DNA of 64,000 nt from G942493275 sp942493275. Lineage in GTDB: Bacteria; Actinomycetota; Coriobacteriia; Anaerosomatales; PHET01. The first letter of the stretch is position 1. Each line of letters begins with the position of its first letter. Below, piece after piece: positions 7,744-15,116 of this stretch. The position numbers and the translations under genes are program-made. The DNA lies in assembly GCA_942493275.1 (NCBI GenBank), contig OW818687.1, positions 62,001 to 126,000 on the forward strand, written 5' to 3'. Under the pieces are notes generated by a model that did not search any database, had not been told where the DNA came from, and saw nothing but the letters and a program-made list of their open reading frames with translations.

Positions 7744-8671
7744 CGCGCTCCTCGGCGGTCTTTCCTGCCTGGTACTCGTCGAAGGGTTCGAGGTGAGCGA
7801 TGACGTCGACGACCTGGGGGAAGTTCGCAGCGATGGCCTGTTCGACCTCCTCGGCGATCCGATGGCCGTCCGCGACCGTGCGCGTCTCGTCGACTTGAAC
7901 GTGCAGGTCGACGTAGACCTCGGCCTCCGAACCACGAGTGCGGATGTGGTGGCAGCCGAGCACACCGGGGCATGCGAGCACCACGGTGCAGATCTCGTCG
8001 ACGTCGATCCGAGCGGAGTCAGAGAGCGTGGCGCTCGCCTGTTTGAACACGCCGGCGGCGGTGTAGACGATCGCCCCGGCGACCAGCAGCGCGGTGATAC
8101 CGTCAGCCATCGGGTAGCCCAGCTTCACGAAGATGAGTCCGATGATGACACCGATGCTCACCAGCGCGTCAGACGCGGTATGGCTTGCATCGGCCACGAG
8201 GATCTCGCTGCCGTACTTCTCGCCGGCGCGGCGCTCCCACAGTGTGACGAAGATGTTCACGCACAGAGTGCCGATCATGACGACGAACGACGTCGCATCG
8301 ACGACCGTCTCGGCTCCACCGGTTCTGAGGTTGGCGATTGCTGTACCACCGATGCGATATGCGGCGAAGAGCAGCATCGCGCCGATGACCGCAGAGGCGT
8401 ACGTCTCGTACTTGTAGTGGCCGTAAGGGTGGTCGCGGTCGGCGGGACGGCCCGCGAAGCCCATGCCCACGAGCCCGACGATGTTGCTCGTTCCGTCGAA
8501 CAGTGAGTGAAAGCCGTCGGCCTGCATGGCGGCGGAGTTCGAGATCGTGCCCCAGGTGAGCTTCGCGAGCGCGACGGCCACGTTCAGGAACAGCACGATC
8601 CACAGCACGCGCTTGATGTTCGTTGCCCGGGAGGCGCCCAACTCTCCATCCCGAGGACGCGTGTAGCCCAT
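7727..8671 (-). CDS. Cation diffusion facilitator (CDF) metal efflux transporter
   Basis: 314 residues with about six membrane helices and a C-terminal cytoplasmic domain of about 90 residues. The metal-site motifs are present in helix 2 (MQADGFHSLFDG) and helix 5 (ADASHTASDALVS), that is HxxxD pairs typical of Zn/Fe/Mn-type CDF proton antiporters. The C-terminal domain (CPGVLGCHHIRTRGSEAEVYVDLH region) resembles the CDF dimerisation domain and contains extra Cys and His. The ATG at 8671 has GGAGG five bases upstream. The gene is divergent from the csoR-type gene and shares its operator region, so it is probably controlled by that repressor. Confidence 0.92.
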   Translation of the reverse strand: MGYTRPRDGELGASRATNIKRVLWIVLFLNVAVALAKLTWGTISNSAAMQADGFHSLFDGTSNIVGLVGMGFAGRPADRDHPYGHYKYETYASAVIGAMLLFAAYRIGGTAIANLRTGGAETVVDATSFVVMIGTLCVNIFVTLWERRAGEKYGSEILVADASHTASDALVSIGVIIGLIFVKLGYPMADGITALLVAGAIVYTAAGVFKQASATLSDSARIDVDEICTVVLACPGVLGCHHIRTRGSEAEVYVDLHVQVDETRTVADGHRIAEEVEQAIAANFPQVVDVIAHLEPFDEYQAGKTAEERDAGLG

Positions 8672-8687
8672 CCACCCCTCCAAGTTC

Positions 8688-8716
8688 TTGCGAGGTATAC
8701 CCCTAGGGGGTATACT
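8688..8716 (+). promoter_or_regulatory. csoR promoter with CsoR-family operator in the spacer
   Basis: Plus strand: -35 TTGCGA (8688-8693), 17-bp spacer, -10 TATACT (8711-8716). The near-perfect palindrome GTATACCCCTAGGGGGTATAC (8695-8715) fills the spacer and overlaps the -10. It also lies about 20 bases before the divergent CDF gene, so one site can control both directions and autoregulate csoR. Confidence 0.85.
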
Positions 8717-8759
8717 CCCTGCATCGACCATCCCACGGTATCAGATTCAGGTGAGCCCA

Positions 8760-9065
8760 ATGTCCGAGAGCATCGTACCCGCCGCCGCAATCGAAGATGA
8801 CGAGGAGCGCAAGCGAATCCTCAACCGCCTACGCAGGCTCGAGGGACAGGTCCGCGGTCTCCAGTCCATGATCGAGAACGGCCAGGAATGCGACGCCGTC
8901 CTCACCCAGGTGATGGCCGCCAAGAGCGCTCTGAACCAGGTCGGGCTGCATATCGTCGGTCACGCGATGAAGCGCTGCCTCATCGACGAGGAGCTCAAGT
9001 CCCGCGACGAGGTCATCGACGAAGCGATCCGGGTCTTCCTCAAGTACTCATCCTGCGTCAAATAG
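8760..9065 (+). CDS. CsoR-family (DUF156) transcriptional repressor, possibly persulfide-sensing
   Basis: 101 residues, all-helical CsoR/RcnR/FrmR/CstR family. The conserved N-terminal core RILNRLRRLEGQVRGLQSMI is followed by Cys44 (GQECDAV) and Cys73 (AMKRC), 29 residues apart exactly like Cys36 and Cys65 of copper-sensing CsoR. The position of the copper ligand His61 is Ala69 (a His sits one residue earlier). Loss of that His with both cysteines kept is the pattern of CstR-type persulfide sensors, so copper sensing is doubtful. A third Cys is at 99. The ATG at 8760 follows AGGTGA by seven bases. Palindromic operators occur at its own promoter and at those of ccdA and trxA. Confidence 0.93.
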   Translation: MSESIVPAAAIEDDEERKRILNRLRRLEGQVRGLQSMIENGQECDAVLTQVMAAKSALNQVGLHIVGHAMKRCLIDEELKSRDEVIDEAIRVFLKYSSCVK

Positions 9066-9089
9066 CGCCGCACAGCACACCGCAACAAC

Positions 9090-9124
9090 AGCGAGGCCCC
9101 CGGGTTGATTCCGGGGGCCTCGCT
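9090..9124. terminator. Bidirectional terminator between csoR and fmdB-like genes
   Basis: AGCGAGGCCCCCGG, loop GTTGATT, CCGGGGGCCTCGCT: a perfect 14-bp GC-rich stem between two convergent genes. There is only a weak T-run on either side. Confidence 0.85.
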
Positions 9125-9167
9125 CATTGCCATCATCAATCGCCACACGGGCGACGGTCGCTCAGCC

Positions 9168-9374
9168 TCAACTGAAGCGGCCAGGGCCGCACGACGAAGC
9201 CGGCGGCGATGAGGACGCGCGAGTACCAGCGCCGAGAAACCCTCCCCCAATACCCTTCTTGGCATCGGGTGCGCCACACTCGGGACACGTCCGGTCCTCG
9301 TCTCGCAGCAGACGCGTGAGGAAGCGCTCGAACCTGTGGCCGCACTCGCGGCAGGTGAGATCGTAGGTCGGCAC
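9168..9374 (-). CDS. FmdB-family zinc-ribbon protein
   Basis: 68 residues. The N-terminus PTYDLTCRECGHRFERF is the FmdB/zinc-ribbon signature, with the second metal-binding knuckle RTCPECGAPDAKKG, giving a CxxC...CxxC zinc site, followed by a Gly/Ser-rich tail. Members of this family are small putative regulatory or assembly proteins of unclear function. The GTG start at 9374 overlaps the end of the thioredoxin gene region (its stop is at 9376) and has GGAG six bases upstream, so it is co-translated with trxA under the CsoR-type promoter. The long frame upstream of the GTG is not coding. Confidence 0.85.
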   Translation of the reverse strand: MPTYDLTCRECGHRFERFLTRLLRDEDRTCPECGAPDAKKGIGGGFLGAGTRASSSPPASSCGPGRFS

Positions 9375-9375
9375 G

Positions 9376-9699
9376 CTAGGCTCCGAGCCCGAGCTCTCGG
9401 GTAAGTGCGTCGGCGCCGCGCGCCCCGACGACCGTAGTGACAAGCTCGCCACTCTCGAACTTGGCGATCGTGGGGATGCTCATCACTCCGTACTGCATGG
9501 CGATCTCGCGATTGTCGTCGATGTTGAGCTTCACGAACTTGACCGCATCGCCCATCTTCGCGGCCATCTTGTCGATCTCGGGGCCGACGACGCGGCATGG
9601 GCCACACCACGGCGCCCAGAAGTCCACGACGACCGGACCGGTAGCGCCAAGTACCTCGGACTGCCAGGTGGCAGTGGTGACATCGGTAGCAGCACTCAT
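9376..9699 (-). CDS. trxA: Thioredoxin
   Basis: 107 residues with the classic active site FWAPWCGPCRVVGPEID and the cis-proline region MSIPTIAKF, then the final helix. It reduces protein disulfides in the cytoplasm and is the electron donor expected by CcdA. AAGGAG lies eight bases before the ATG at 9699. Its promoter has a strong -35/-10 pair with the CsoR-type palindrome in the spacer, so it is repressed until the regulator is modified. The fmdB-like gene follows one base downstream. Confidence 0.96.
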   Translation of the reverse strand: MSAATDVTTATWQSEVLGATGPVVVDFWAPWCGPCRVVGPEIDKMAAKMGDAVKFVKLNIDDNREIAMQYGVMSIPTIAKFESGELVTTVVGARGADALTRELGLGA

Positions 9700-9739
9700 A
9701 TCGGCTTCTCCTTATCCTGCGTGACTCAGTGGCCCTCAA

Positions 9740-9768
9740 TTTATACCCTATGGGGTATCCATAGTCAA
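9740..9768 (-). promoter_or_regulatory. trxA promoter with CsoR-family operator in the spacer
   Basis: Minus strand: -35 TTGACT (9763-9768), 17-bp spacer, -10 TATAAA (9740-9745), the best-matching promoter in the window. The palindrome TATACCCTATGGGGTAT (9742-9758) is identical to the one at ccdA and covers the -10 and spacer. Confidence 0.87.
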
Positions 9769-9815
9769 CCTACGAGGACCGTCCATGTCGGTTATCATCC
9801 CCTCTGGGAGGAGAT

Positions 9816-11048
9816 GTGGACCAAGCTGCGGTTCTATGGATACTGCTGAGCGCGGGAGCCCTGGTTGCGGGCATCGCGGTTGTCGGCATTCTTGTCGCCC
9901 CGCGCTCGATGGAGCCGGTCGCCGGCGTCGCGGGCGCGATCGGCACCCTCAGCGCCATCTACGGGTTCGTGCGACTGCCTGAGGCATACGGCGAGCGGAT
10001 CGACATCCTGCTCTACGCGAGCGCGTTCGTTCTCGCGGCATTCGGAGGCGGCTACTCACTCGCCTCCAGCCTGCTGGACCAGCTGGTGCGGGACCGCAAG
10101 CCGACCACGCTCCCCGACTTCCTGCCGCCGGCGATCGACAGGCCGGCCGTCATCTTAGTGGCCTGCATCGAACCCGAACGCTACGAACCTACCGTCACCG
10201 CCGAGGTGTTCGAGTCACTCGCCGCCGAGGACCTTCTCGAACCGTCCCTCGGCAGCATGCCGTTCCTGTTCCTCGCGCAGAAGGCGCGCTACCGGGCGGT
10301 CGGCGGCAAGAGTCCGTCCTTCGAGGAGCTGCGAGCCGTTTCGGACGGGTTGCAGGAAGCGCTGACGGGTTCCGTGGTCGAGGTCGCCACCTGCTCTGGT
10401 ACGCACGCGCTCGACGAAATCGTCACGCGCGCCGTCGGCAGGGGCCACCGCATGATCGTGGTCGCAGAACTCACCGTCGCCGAGTCCTTGCACCTCTCGG
10501 CCGCCAAGCGCGCGGTCGACGCCTCGCGCATCACCGATCTGGGCGTGACGGTGCGCTACACCCTCCCGCTGTGGGATTCGCCGAACCTCTCGTCGATGCT
10601 CACCGAGCGGATCTTGGGAGTCGCGGGGCCGCTCGACGCGGCAGGAGTCGTACTCGTCGGTCACGGCCAGCCCGAGGAGCGTGCGCACCGCAACCCGGTG
10701 ATGGACGAGCAGGAGGCGGCACTGCTGAATCGGGTCCGTCAGAACCTGACCGAGAGCGGCGTCGATGAGCAGCACGTACGGCTCGCCTGGTCGGAGTGGC
10801 GCGATCCTGACGTCACCTCGGCCGTCCGTCACCTTGCCGCGCTCGGATGCCGTCGCATCGTGATCTCGCCGGCGTGCTTCCCGCTCGACACCATCGCAAC
10901 GCGGCTCGAGCTGGAACTCGGCGTGAGACAGGCGCGGGTGGACGCGGACGTGAGCGTCGTGAGTCTACCGGCGTGGACCGGCGACGACGCGGTGATTGCG
11001 GAGCTGAAGGCACGCATCGACGAAGCGATGCGTGAACCGTCGGAATAG
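9816..11048 (+). CDS. Membrane-anchored ferrochelatase-like (chelatase superfamily) protein
   Basis: 410 residues. Three hydrophobic segments (about 5-28, 34-52, 64-87) form an N-terminal membrane domain, followed by two chelatase-like halves (about 108-265 and 275-405). The second half resembles the C-terminal half of ferrochelatase: the putative metal-binding His283 in LVGHGQPEE, then the SEWRDPDV...AALGCRRIVISPACFPLDT region that matches the ferrochelatase G-x-R/K-x-v-v-x-P-x-x-F-x-x-D segment. The family inserts Fe2+ or Co2+ into tetrapyrroles. Fusion to a membrane domain is not the usual layout. The GTG at 9816 follows GGGAGG. It is divergent from trxA and ends one base before the convergent PHP gene. 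Confidence 0.7.
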   Translation: MDQAAVLWILLSAGALVAGIAVVGILVAPRSMEPVAGVAGAIGTLSAIYGFVRLPEAYGERIDILLYASAFVLAAFGGGYSLASSLLDQLVRDRKPTTLPDFLPPAIDRPAVILVACIEPERYEPTVTAEVFESLAAEDLLEPSLGSMPFLFLAQKARYRAVGGKSPSFEELRAVSDGLQEALTGSVVEVATCSGTHALDEIVTRAVGRGHRMIVVAELTVAESLHLSAAKRAVDASRITDLGVTVRYTLPLWDSPNLSSMLTERILGVAGPLDAAGVVLVGHGQPEERAHRNPVMDEQEAALLNRVRQNLTESGVDEQHVRLAWSEWRDPDVTSAVRHLAALGCRRIVISPACFPLDTIATRLELELGVRQARVDADVSVVSLPAWTGDDAVIAELKARIDEAMREPSE

Positions 11049-11049
11049 C

Positions 11050-11763
11050 CTACTTGGCCTTGCAGCGCTCCCAGTTCCACGACTGCATGCGACGGATCTG
11101 CGGATACTGCAGGCAGTAGCGCCACGCCACTGACAAGCCCTGAGGTCCGGCCTCGGCACGCGTCTCGAGGTTCTCGATGGAGAGCTTGAGGTCCTCGGCG
11201 GAGGTGCCCCTGAAGACGGTGTAGCCCTTACCGACCGCCTTGAGGACGTGCGCGTCGCTGCCACCCGTGGCGGCAACGCCCTGGCCGCCTGCGAACGTCT
11301 TGGCGGCGAGCCTGTTGGCGTAGATGAGATACGGCGAGGAGTTGTAGACCTCGAGGCCCTTGAACGCGAGCTCTTCGAGTGCCTGACCAACGCTATTGAG
11401 ACCAAATGGGCCGAAGGCGCGGTTGGCGAACGGGTGGGCGATGATCGCGATCCCGTCCTGCTCGTCGATCGCGCGGATGGTGTCCGCCGCGCTCATGCCG
11501 GCCGGGACGGCCTCATTCAGGAACAGGCCCAGGATGTGACCCTGCTTCGACGAGATCTCCTCGCCGATGACGACTTCAAAATCGTAGAGCTCAGAGAGCG
11601 ACTGCGCGAAGAGCGCACCCTCGATGGTGTTGTGATCGGTGATCGCGATGACCTTGAGATCCGTGCTGTTCTGCACGTACTCCATGATGTCGGGGATCGT
11701 TGCGAGTCCATCGCTGTGGTCGGAATGGATATGGACGTCGGCCTTGCTCCACACATCTGTCAT
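11050..11763 (-). CDS. PHP-domain metal-dependent phosphoesterase
   Basis: 237 residues. The PHP signature motifs are all visible: KADVHIHSDHSDG at the N-terminus (motif I), AITDHNTIEG (motif II), GEEISSKQGHILGL (motif III), IIAHPFA (motif IV) and GGSDAHVLKAVG near the C-terminus. These supply the trinuclear metal site used to hydrolyse phosphodiesters or phosphomonoesters, for example 3',5'-nucleoside bisphosphates in YciV/TrpH-type enzymes, its nearest functional analogues. The start ATG at 11763 has only a weak GGTGA nearby; the GTG at 11769 is the alternative. The gene stands alone: a convergent gene lies on one side and a 190-base gap without recognisable features (11764-11953) on the other. 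Confidence 0.87.
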   Translation of the reverse strand: MTDVWSKADVHIHSDHSDGLATIPDIMEYVQNSTDLKVIAITDHNTIEGALFAQSLSELYDFEVVIGEEISSKQGHILGLFLNEAVPAGMSAADTIRAIDEQDGIAIIAHPFANRAFGPFGLNSVGQALEELAFKGLEVYNSSPYLIYANRLAAKTFAGGQGVAATGGSDAHVLKAVGKGYTVFRGTSAEDLKLSIENLETRAEAGPQGLSVAWRYCLQYPQIRRMQSWNWERCKAK

Positions 11764-11953
11764 AGTCACCCGGTGTCTATCCCCTCTCGGCCCGTAGGGC
11801 CCTCGAGTCATACCGCACGGCGTGGATAAAGCAAAGCGCGAACCAACCCGTACGTCGTGCACCTCGCATTGACTACATCGGGATGAACGGTGCAGTTGGT
11901 GAGGCCGAGCCGACGAACGGCGCAACTATCCGAGGAGCGGGCGAGGCGACCGC

Positions 11954-13117
11954 TTACTCGATCGAGTTGGCCGCTCCCCACTCACGAAGACGCCGCACGC
12001 CCTCCTCAAGTCGCTCCATCGAGGTCGCGTAGCTGAAGCGCAGGAAGCCCTCGCCCCCCTGCCCGAAGTCGACCCCGGGCGCGCAGGCCACTCCGGCCTC
12101 TTCCAGAAGCCGCGAACTCAGCTCGAGTGAATCCGAGCCCCACGCCCGCGCGTCCGCGAACACGTAGAACGCGCCGCACGGCTCGCAGTCGATCCGCAGA
12201 CCTGCCTCGCGCAGCGCCGGCACGAGGAACCGCCGACGCTCGTCGTACAGCTCGCGCATTCGCGCGATGTCCGGCCCCGCCTGGGTGAGCGCCACGACTC
12301 CGGCCTGCTGGACGAATGCGTTGGCGGCCAGGAAGAAGTTCTGCTGGATCTTCTCGGCGGGGCGGACGAACTCTCGTGGGGCGATGAGGTAGCCGAGACG
12401 CCATCCGGTCATCGCGTAGGCCTTCGAGAAGCCGTTCAGCACGAACGCGCGGTCCGTGTACTGCAGGATCGAGTGGTCGGGCCCGCAGAAGTTGAGCCCG
12501 TGGTAGATCTCGTCGCTCGCGATGTGGACGCCGGTCTCCTCGGCGAGGTCCGCGAGGTCCTGGAGGTCTTGGGGCGAGAGCACGTGACCGGTCGGGTTGC
12601 TCGGCGAGGTGATCATGATGGCTTTGGTTCGCGGACCGATAGCGGCCCTGAGCTCGTCCATGCGGTACCGGAAGCCGTCCTCGGCATGCACGGTGACCGT
12701 CTTGGGCACGCCGCCGAGGAACGCGACGTAGTTGGGGTATGCCGGGTAGCACGGGTCGGGCATGACGACCTCGTCACCGGGGTCGAGCAGCGCGCCGAAG
12801 AGCAGCAGCATCGCCGGCGAGGTGCCCTGCGTTACCACGATGTCGTCGGGACTGACGGCGACGTCGTAGGTGGCGCGATAGTGCGCGGTGATCGCGTCAC
12901 GCAGATCAGGCAGGCCGAGGGACTGCGTGTAATGGGTCGAGCCGTCGGCCATCGCCTGATTGGCGGCCTGAGTGATGACGTCCGGCGTGGGAAAGTCCGG
13001 GTCGCCGATCTCGAGGTGGACGATGTCTCGGCCCTGGGACTCGAGCTCCTTGGCGCGGGCGACCACGTCCATCACCACGAACGGTCGGATGGCTTCGGCT
13101 CGGCGGGAAACGGTCAC
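11954..13117 (-). CDS. Class I/II PLP-dependent aminotransferase (AspC/AlaT-like)
   Basis: 387 residues, fold-type I. The N-terminal arm (IRPFVVMDVVARAKEL) is followed by the substrate-binding motif LEIGDPDFPTPD, then SNPTGHVLSP, the DEIYHGLNF Asp-Tyr pair that holds PLP, the Schiff-base lysine in FSKAYAMTGWRLGYL, and the C-terminal Arg in FLRFSYATS. It transfers amino groups between an amino acid and a 2-oxo acid; specificity cannot be read from the sequence. The GTG start at 13117 has GAGGAG six bases upstream and overlaps the end of the radical-SAM gene by four bases. It is the last gene of a coupled four-gene operon. Confidence 0.92.
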   Translation of the reverse strand: MTVSRRAEAIRPFVVMDVVARAKELESQGRDIVHLEIGDPDFPTPDVITQAANQAMADGSTHYTQSLGLPDLRDAITAHYRATYDVAVSPDDIVVTQGTSPAMLLLFGALLDPGDEVVMPDPCYPAYPNYVAFLGGVPKTVTVHAEDGFRYRMDELRAAIGPRTKAIMITSPSNPTGHVLSPQDLQDLADLAEETGVHIASDEIYHGLNFCGPDHSILQYTDRAFVLNGFSKAYAMTGWRLGYLIAPREFVRPAEKIQQNFFLAANAFVQQAGVVALTQAGPDIARMRELYDERRRFLVPALREAGLRIDCEPCGAFYVFADARAWGSDSLELSSRLLEEAGVACAPGVDFGQGGEGFLRFSYATSMERLEEGVRRLREWGAANSIE

Positions 13118-14403
13118 GTGAGACTCCTCGGTGCGGTGCGGATTCGGGCGCGGTAGGCGGAGGCCGCGGCGTTGCCCAGGACTTCCAAGCGGCGCAGGTC
13201 AGCGTAGCCGATGTCGGCCGTCGAGATGAGCTCGTGCGGCGGCTGCCGGTCGAAGACGAGGCCGAACTCGGACGCGCGCTCCCACAGGTCGGTGCCGGGC
13301 AGTACGTGGAGCGTGGAGAGCTGAACCTTGCCTGGGTCCAGAGAGATCGCGAAGTCGATGCCTTCGAGCACGTCGTCGATGGTGTCGCCCGGCAGCCCGA
13401 CGATGAGGTCGCACTCCACCGAGATGCCCGCGGCGCGGCACGCACGCACGCCGGCGGCGAACCGGTCGCGATCGAAGCTGCGGCGGCACGCAGTCAGGGC
13501 GGCGGTGCCTACCGACTGCGGGCCGGTCTCGACGCTCACGACGCCTGCACGGGCCAGCAACGCGGCCTGCTCGGCATCTACGCGCTCGATGTCGACCTCG
13601 ATGGTGTGCAGGCGGACGCCGCGTGCGACCCAGGGCGCCATGAGGTCGGAGAGGCGCTTGAGACGGTCGGGCGTCAGGTTGAACACCGGGTCGATGAAGG
13701 TGAAGGAGCGCATGCCTTCTACCGAGGCGACCGCCTCGATGTCGGATGCGATGCGATCCCAGGAGAACGACCGGATGCGCGTGGAGCCCTTGCCTTCGAA
13801 GCAGTACGCGCACGCGTGCGGACAGCCGCGGTAGGTCTCGATGTAGGCCGACCCATCCGTGGGGATAGGCGCGTCGAGGTAGGGGGACGGAATGCTGTCG
13901 AGGTCCGCGATCGGCTCGCGATCCGGTCCCGAGCAGACGGTGTCGCCGACGCGTGCGGTGACGCCCGGCGTCGATCCGGGATCGCCGTCGCGGCCGAGCG
14001 AGTGCAGCAGGTCAGCGAACGCGAACTCTCCCTCAGTGCGAACGACCGCGTCAATCGCGGGCTGCTCGGCGAGCACGGCTTCCGCCTGCGGGCCGACCTC
14101 CGGCCCGCCGACGACGACGTAGGTCGTGGGACGGGCCGCCTTGATGATGCGGGCCACCTCGTAGACTGTGCGGGCGGTCCAGCACATCACTGGGAGCGCG
14201 ACGACGTCTGGTGCGGGGTCGAGCTCGAGGATCCGGTAGGCGATCCACCACGGGTCGACGGTGACGTCGACCCCAAAACCGGCAAAGCGGGTGGCCGCGA
14301 GCCGCGGATCGGCGAGGGCGGTAGCGCGAAGGTACTGCAGGGCGAGCGAGCGGTAACCCGCAGTACTGACGCCGATGAGTGCGACGTTCTGCTGCCCGTT
14401 CAC
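13114..14403 (-). CDS. B12-binding-type radical SAM protein
   Basis: 429 residues. An N-terminal Rossmann-like domain resembling B12-binding domains (about 1-140; ALIGVSTAGYRSLALQYL, VVVGGPEVGPQAE) precedes a radical-SAM domain. Its iron-sulfur motif CPHACAYC (Cys194, 198, 201; CxxxCxxC) is intact, followed by a core with GLPGDTIDDVLEG. The B12 motif DxHxxG is not evident, so this may be a B12-fold domain without cobalamin, as in many such proteins. The reaction is unknown. The GTG at 14403 overlaps the stop of the degenerate radical-SAM gene as GTGA, and its own end overlaps the aminotransferase start, so the four genes are translationally coupled. Confidence 0.88.
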   Translation of the reverse strand: MNGQQNVALIGVSTAGYRSLALQYLRATALADPRLAATRFAGFGVDVTVDPWWIAYRILELDPAPDVVALPVMCWTARTVYEVARIIKAARPTTYVVVGGPEVGPQAEAVLAEQPAIDAVVRTEGEFAFADLLHSLGRDGDPGSTPGVTARVGDTVCSGPDREPIADLDSIPSPYLDAPIPTDGSAYIETYRGCPHACAYCFEGKGSTRIRSFSWDRIASDIEAVASVEGMRSFTFIDPVFNLTPDRLKRLSDLMAPWVARGVRLHTIEVDIERVDAEQAALLARAGVVSVETGPQSVGTAALTACRRSFDRDRFAAGVRACRAAGISVECDLIVGLPGDTIDDVLEGIDFAISLDPGKVQLSTLHVLPGTDLWERASEFGLVFDRQPPHELISTADIGYADLRRLEVLGNAAASAYRARIRTAPRSLT

Positions 14404-15116
14404 GCGCTCACCGCCGCGACGTCGTAGGGGCCGCGGAGGTATGCGGGCGATAGCGGCGCATCGACAGCGCCGGTCACCCATGCGGCAACGCCATTGATGG
14501 TCGCCGTGTCGAGAGCGGCGCGAAGGAGCGGCAACTCGCGCGCCGAGAGCCTCAAGCCTGCTGCGTCAAACCTGACAGAGTCGGCGCCGGCCCGCGCCGC
14601 CCACGCGACCGCCGCCGGGGCCTCACCGATCGTGTGACGGCACAGCGGGATGAGAGCTCCCACCCGGAGCGGCTGGGCGTGGGATGCCCCTTCGGCCAGG
14701 AACGCCGCGATGCCGGCTCCTGCGGCCTGCAGGAGGCCCTGGCGACGCGCCAACGAGTCGTGCGACTCGTCCGAGCCGCCGAGGACGACCACTTCGAGCT
14801 GGGTGACACCCGCGCCGACCACGCCGCGCGCGTTGCCGCCGATCGCGAGAGCGCCCGCGTCGGTGCGCAGGCAGACGCGCCTGAAGCCGGCGGCGCGAGC
14901 ATCCGCGACAAGCCGGGGAAGATCCGGGTGCGAGAACGGCTCGTAGCCGGTGAAGATCACGTTCGGGCCGGGATCGGCGCCCCACTCAGCGGCGAGTCCG
15001 CGCAGGAGCGGCTCGATCTGCTCGGCTGCGAACGGGGTCTCTTCCGCGGCGGATACGCAGCGTCCGCACGCCAGGTCTCCGCCCACGCCCAGCCTGACCT
15101 CGCCGAAAGAGATCAC
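14400..15116 (-). CDS. Degenerate radical-SAM-like protein (incomplete iron-sulfur motif)
   Basis: 238 residues with the alternating pattern of a partial TIM barrel: FTGYEPFSHPDLPRLV (the GGE-like SAM motif), AAGFRRVCLRTDAG and QLEVVVLGGSDESHDSLA resemble radical-SAM strands 2-4. The N-terminal cluster site keeps only two of three cysteines (GGDLACGRC; Cys17 and Cys20), with Gly at the first-Cys position 13. A normal 4Fe-4S cluster and SAM radical chemistry are therefore doubtful; it may be a partner subunit. The start GTG overlaps the phosphatase stop (GTGA) and the end overlaps the next gene's start, so it is locked between a phosphatase and an intact radical-SAM protein. Confidence 0.7.
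   Translation of the reverse strand: MISFGEVRLGVGGDLACGRCVSAAEETPFAAEQIEPLLRGLAAEWGADPGPNVIFTGYEPFSHPDLPRLVADARAAGFRRVCLRTDAGALAIGGNARGVVGAGVTQLEVVVLGGSDESHDSLARRQGLLQAAGAGIAAFLAEGASHAQPLRVGALIPLCRHTIGEAPAAVAWAARAGADSVRFDAAGLRLSARELPLLRAALDTATINGVAAWVTGAVDAPLSPAYLRGPYDVAAVSA

Noticed and set aside
6766..7965. A 399-residue version of the EamA transporter
   Set aside because: The first 74 residues are Arg/Ser/Thr-rich frame-shift reading of the CDF gene; the ATG at 7743 has a good ribosome site.
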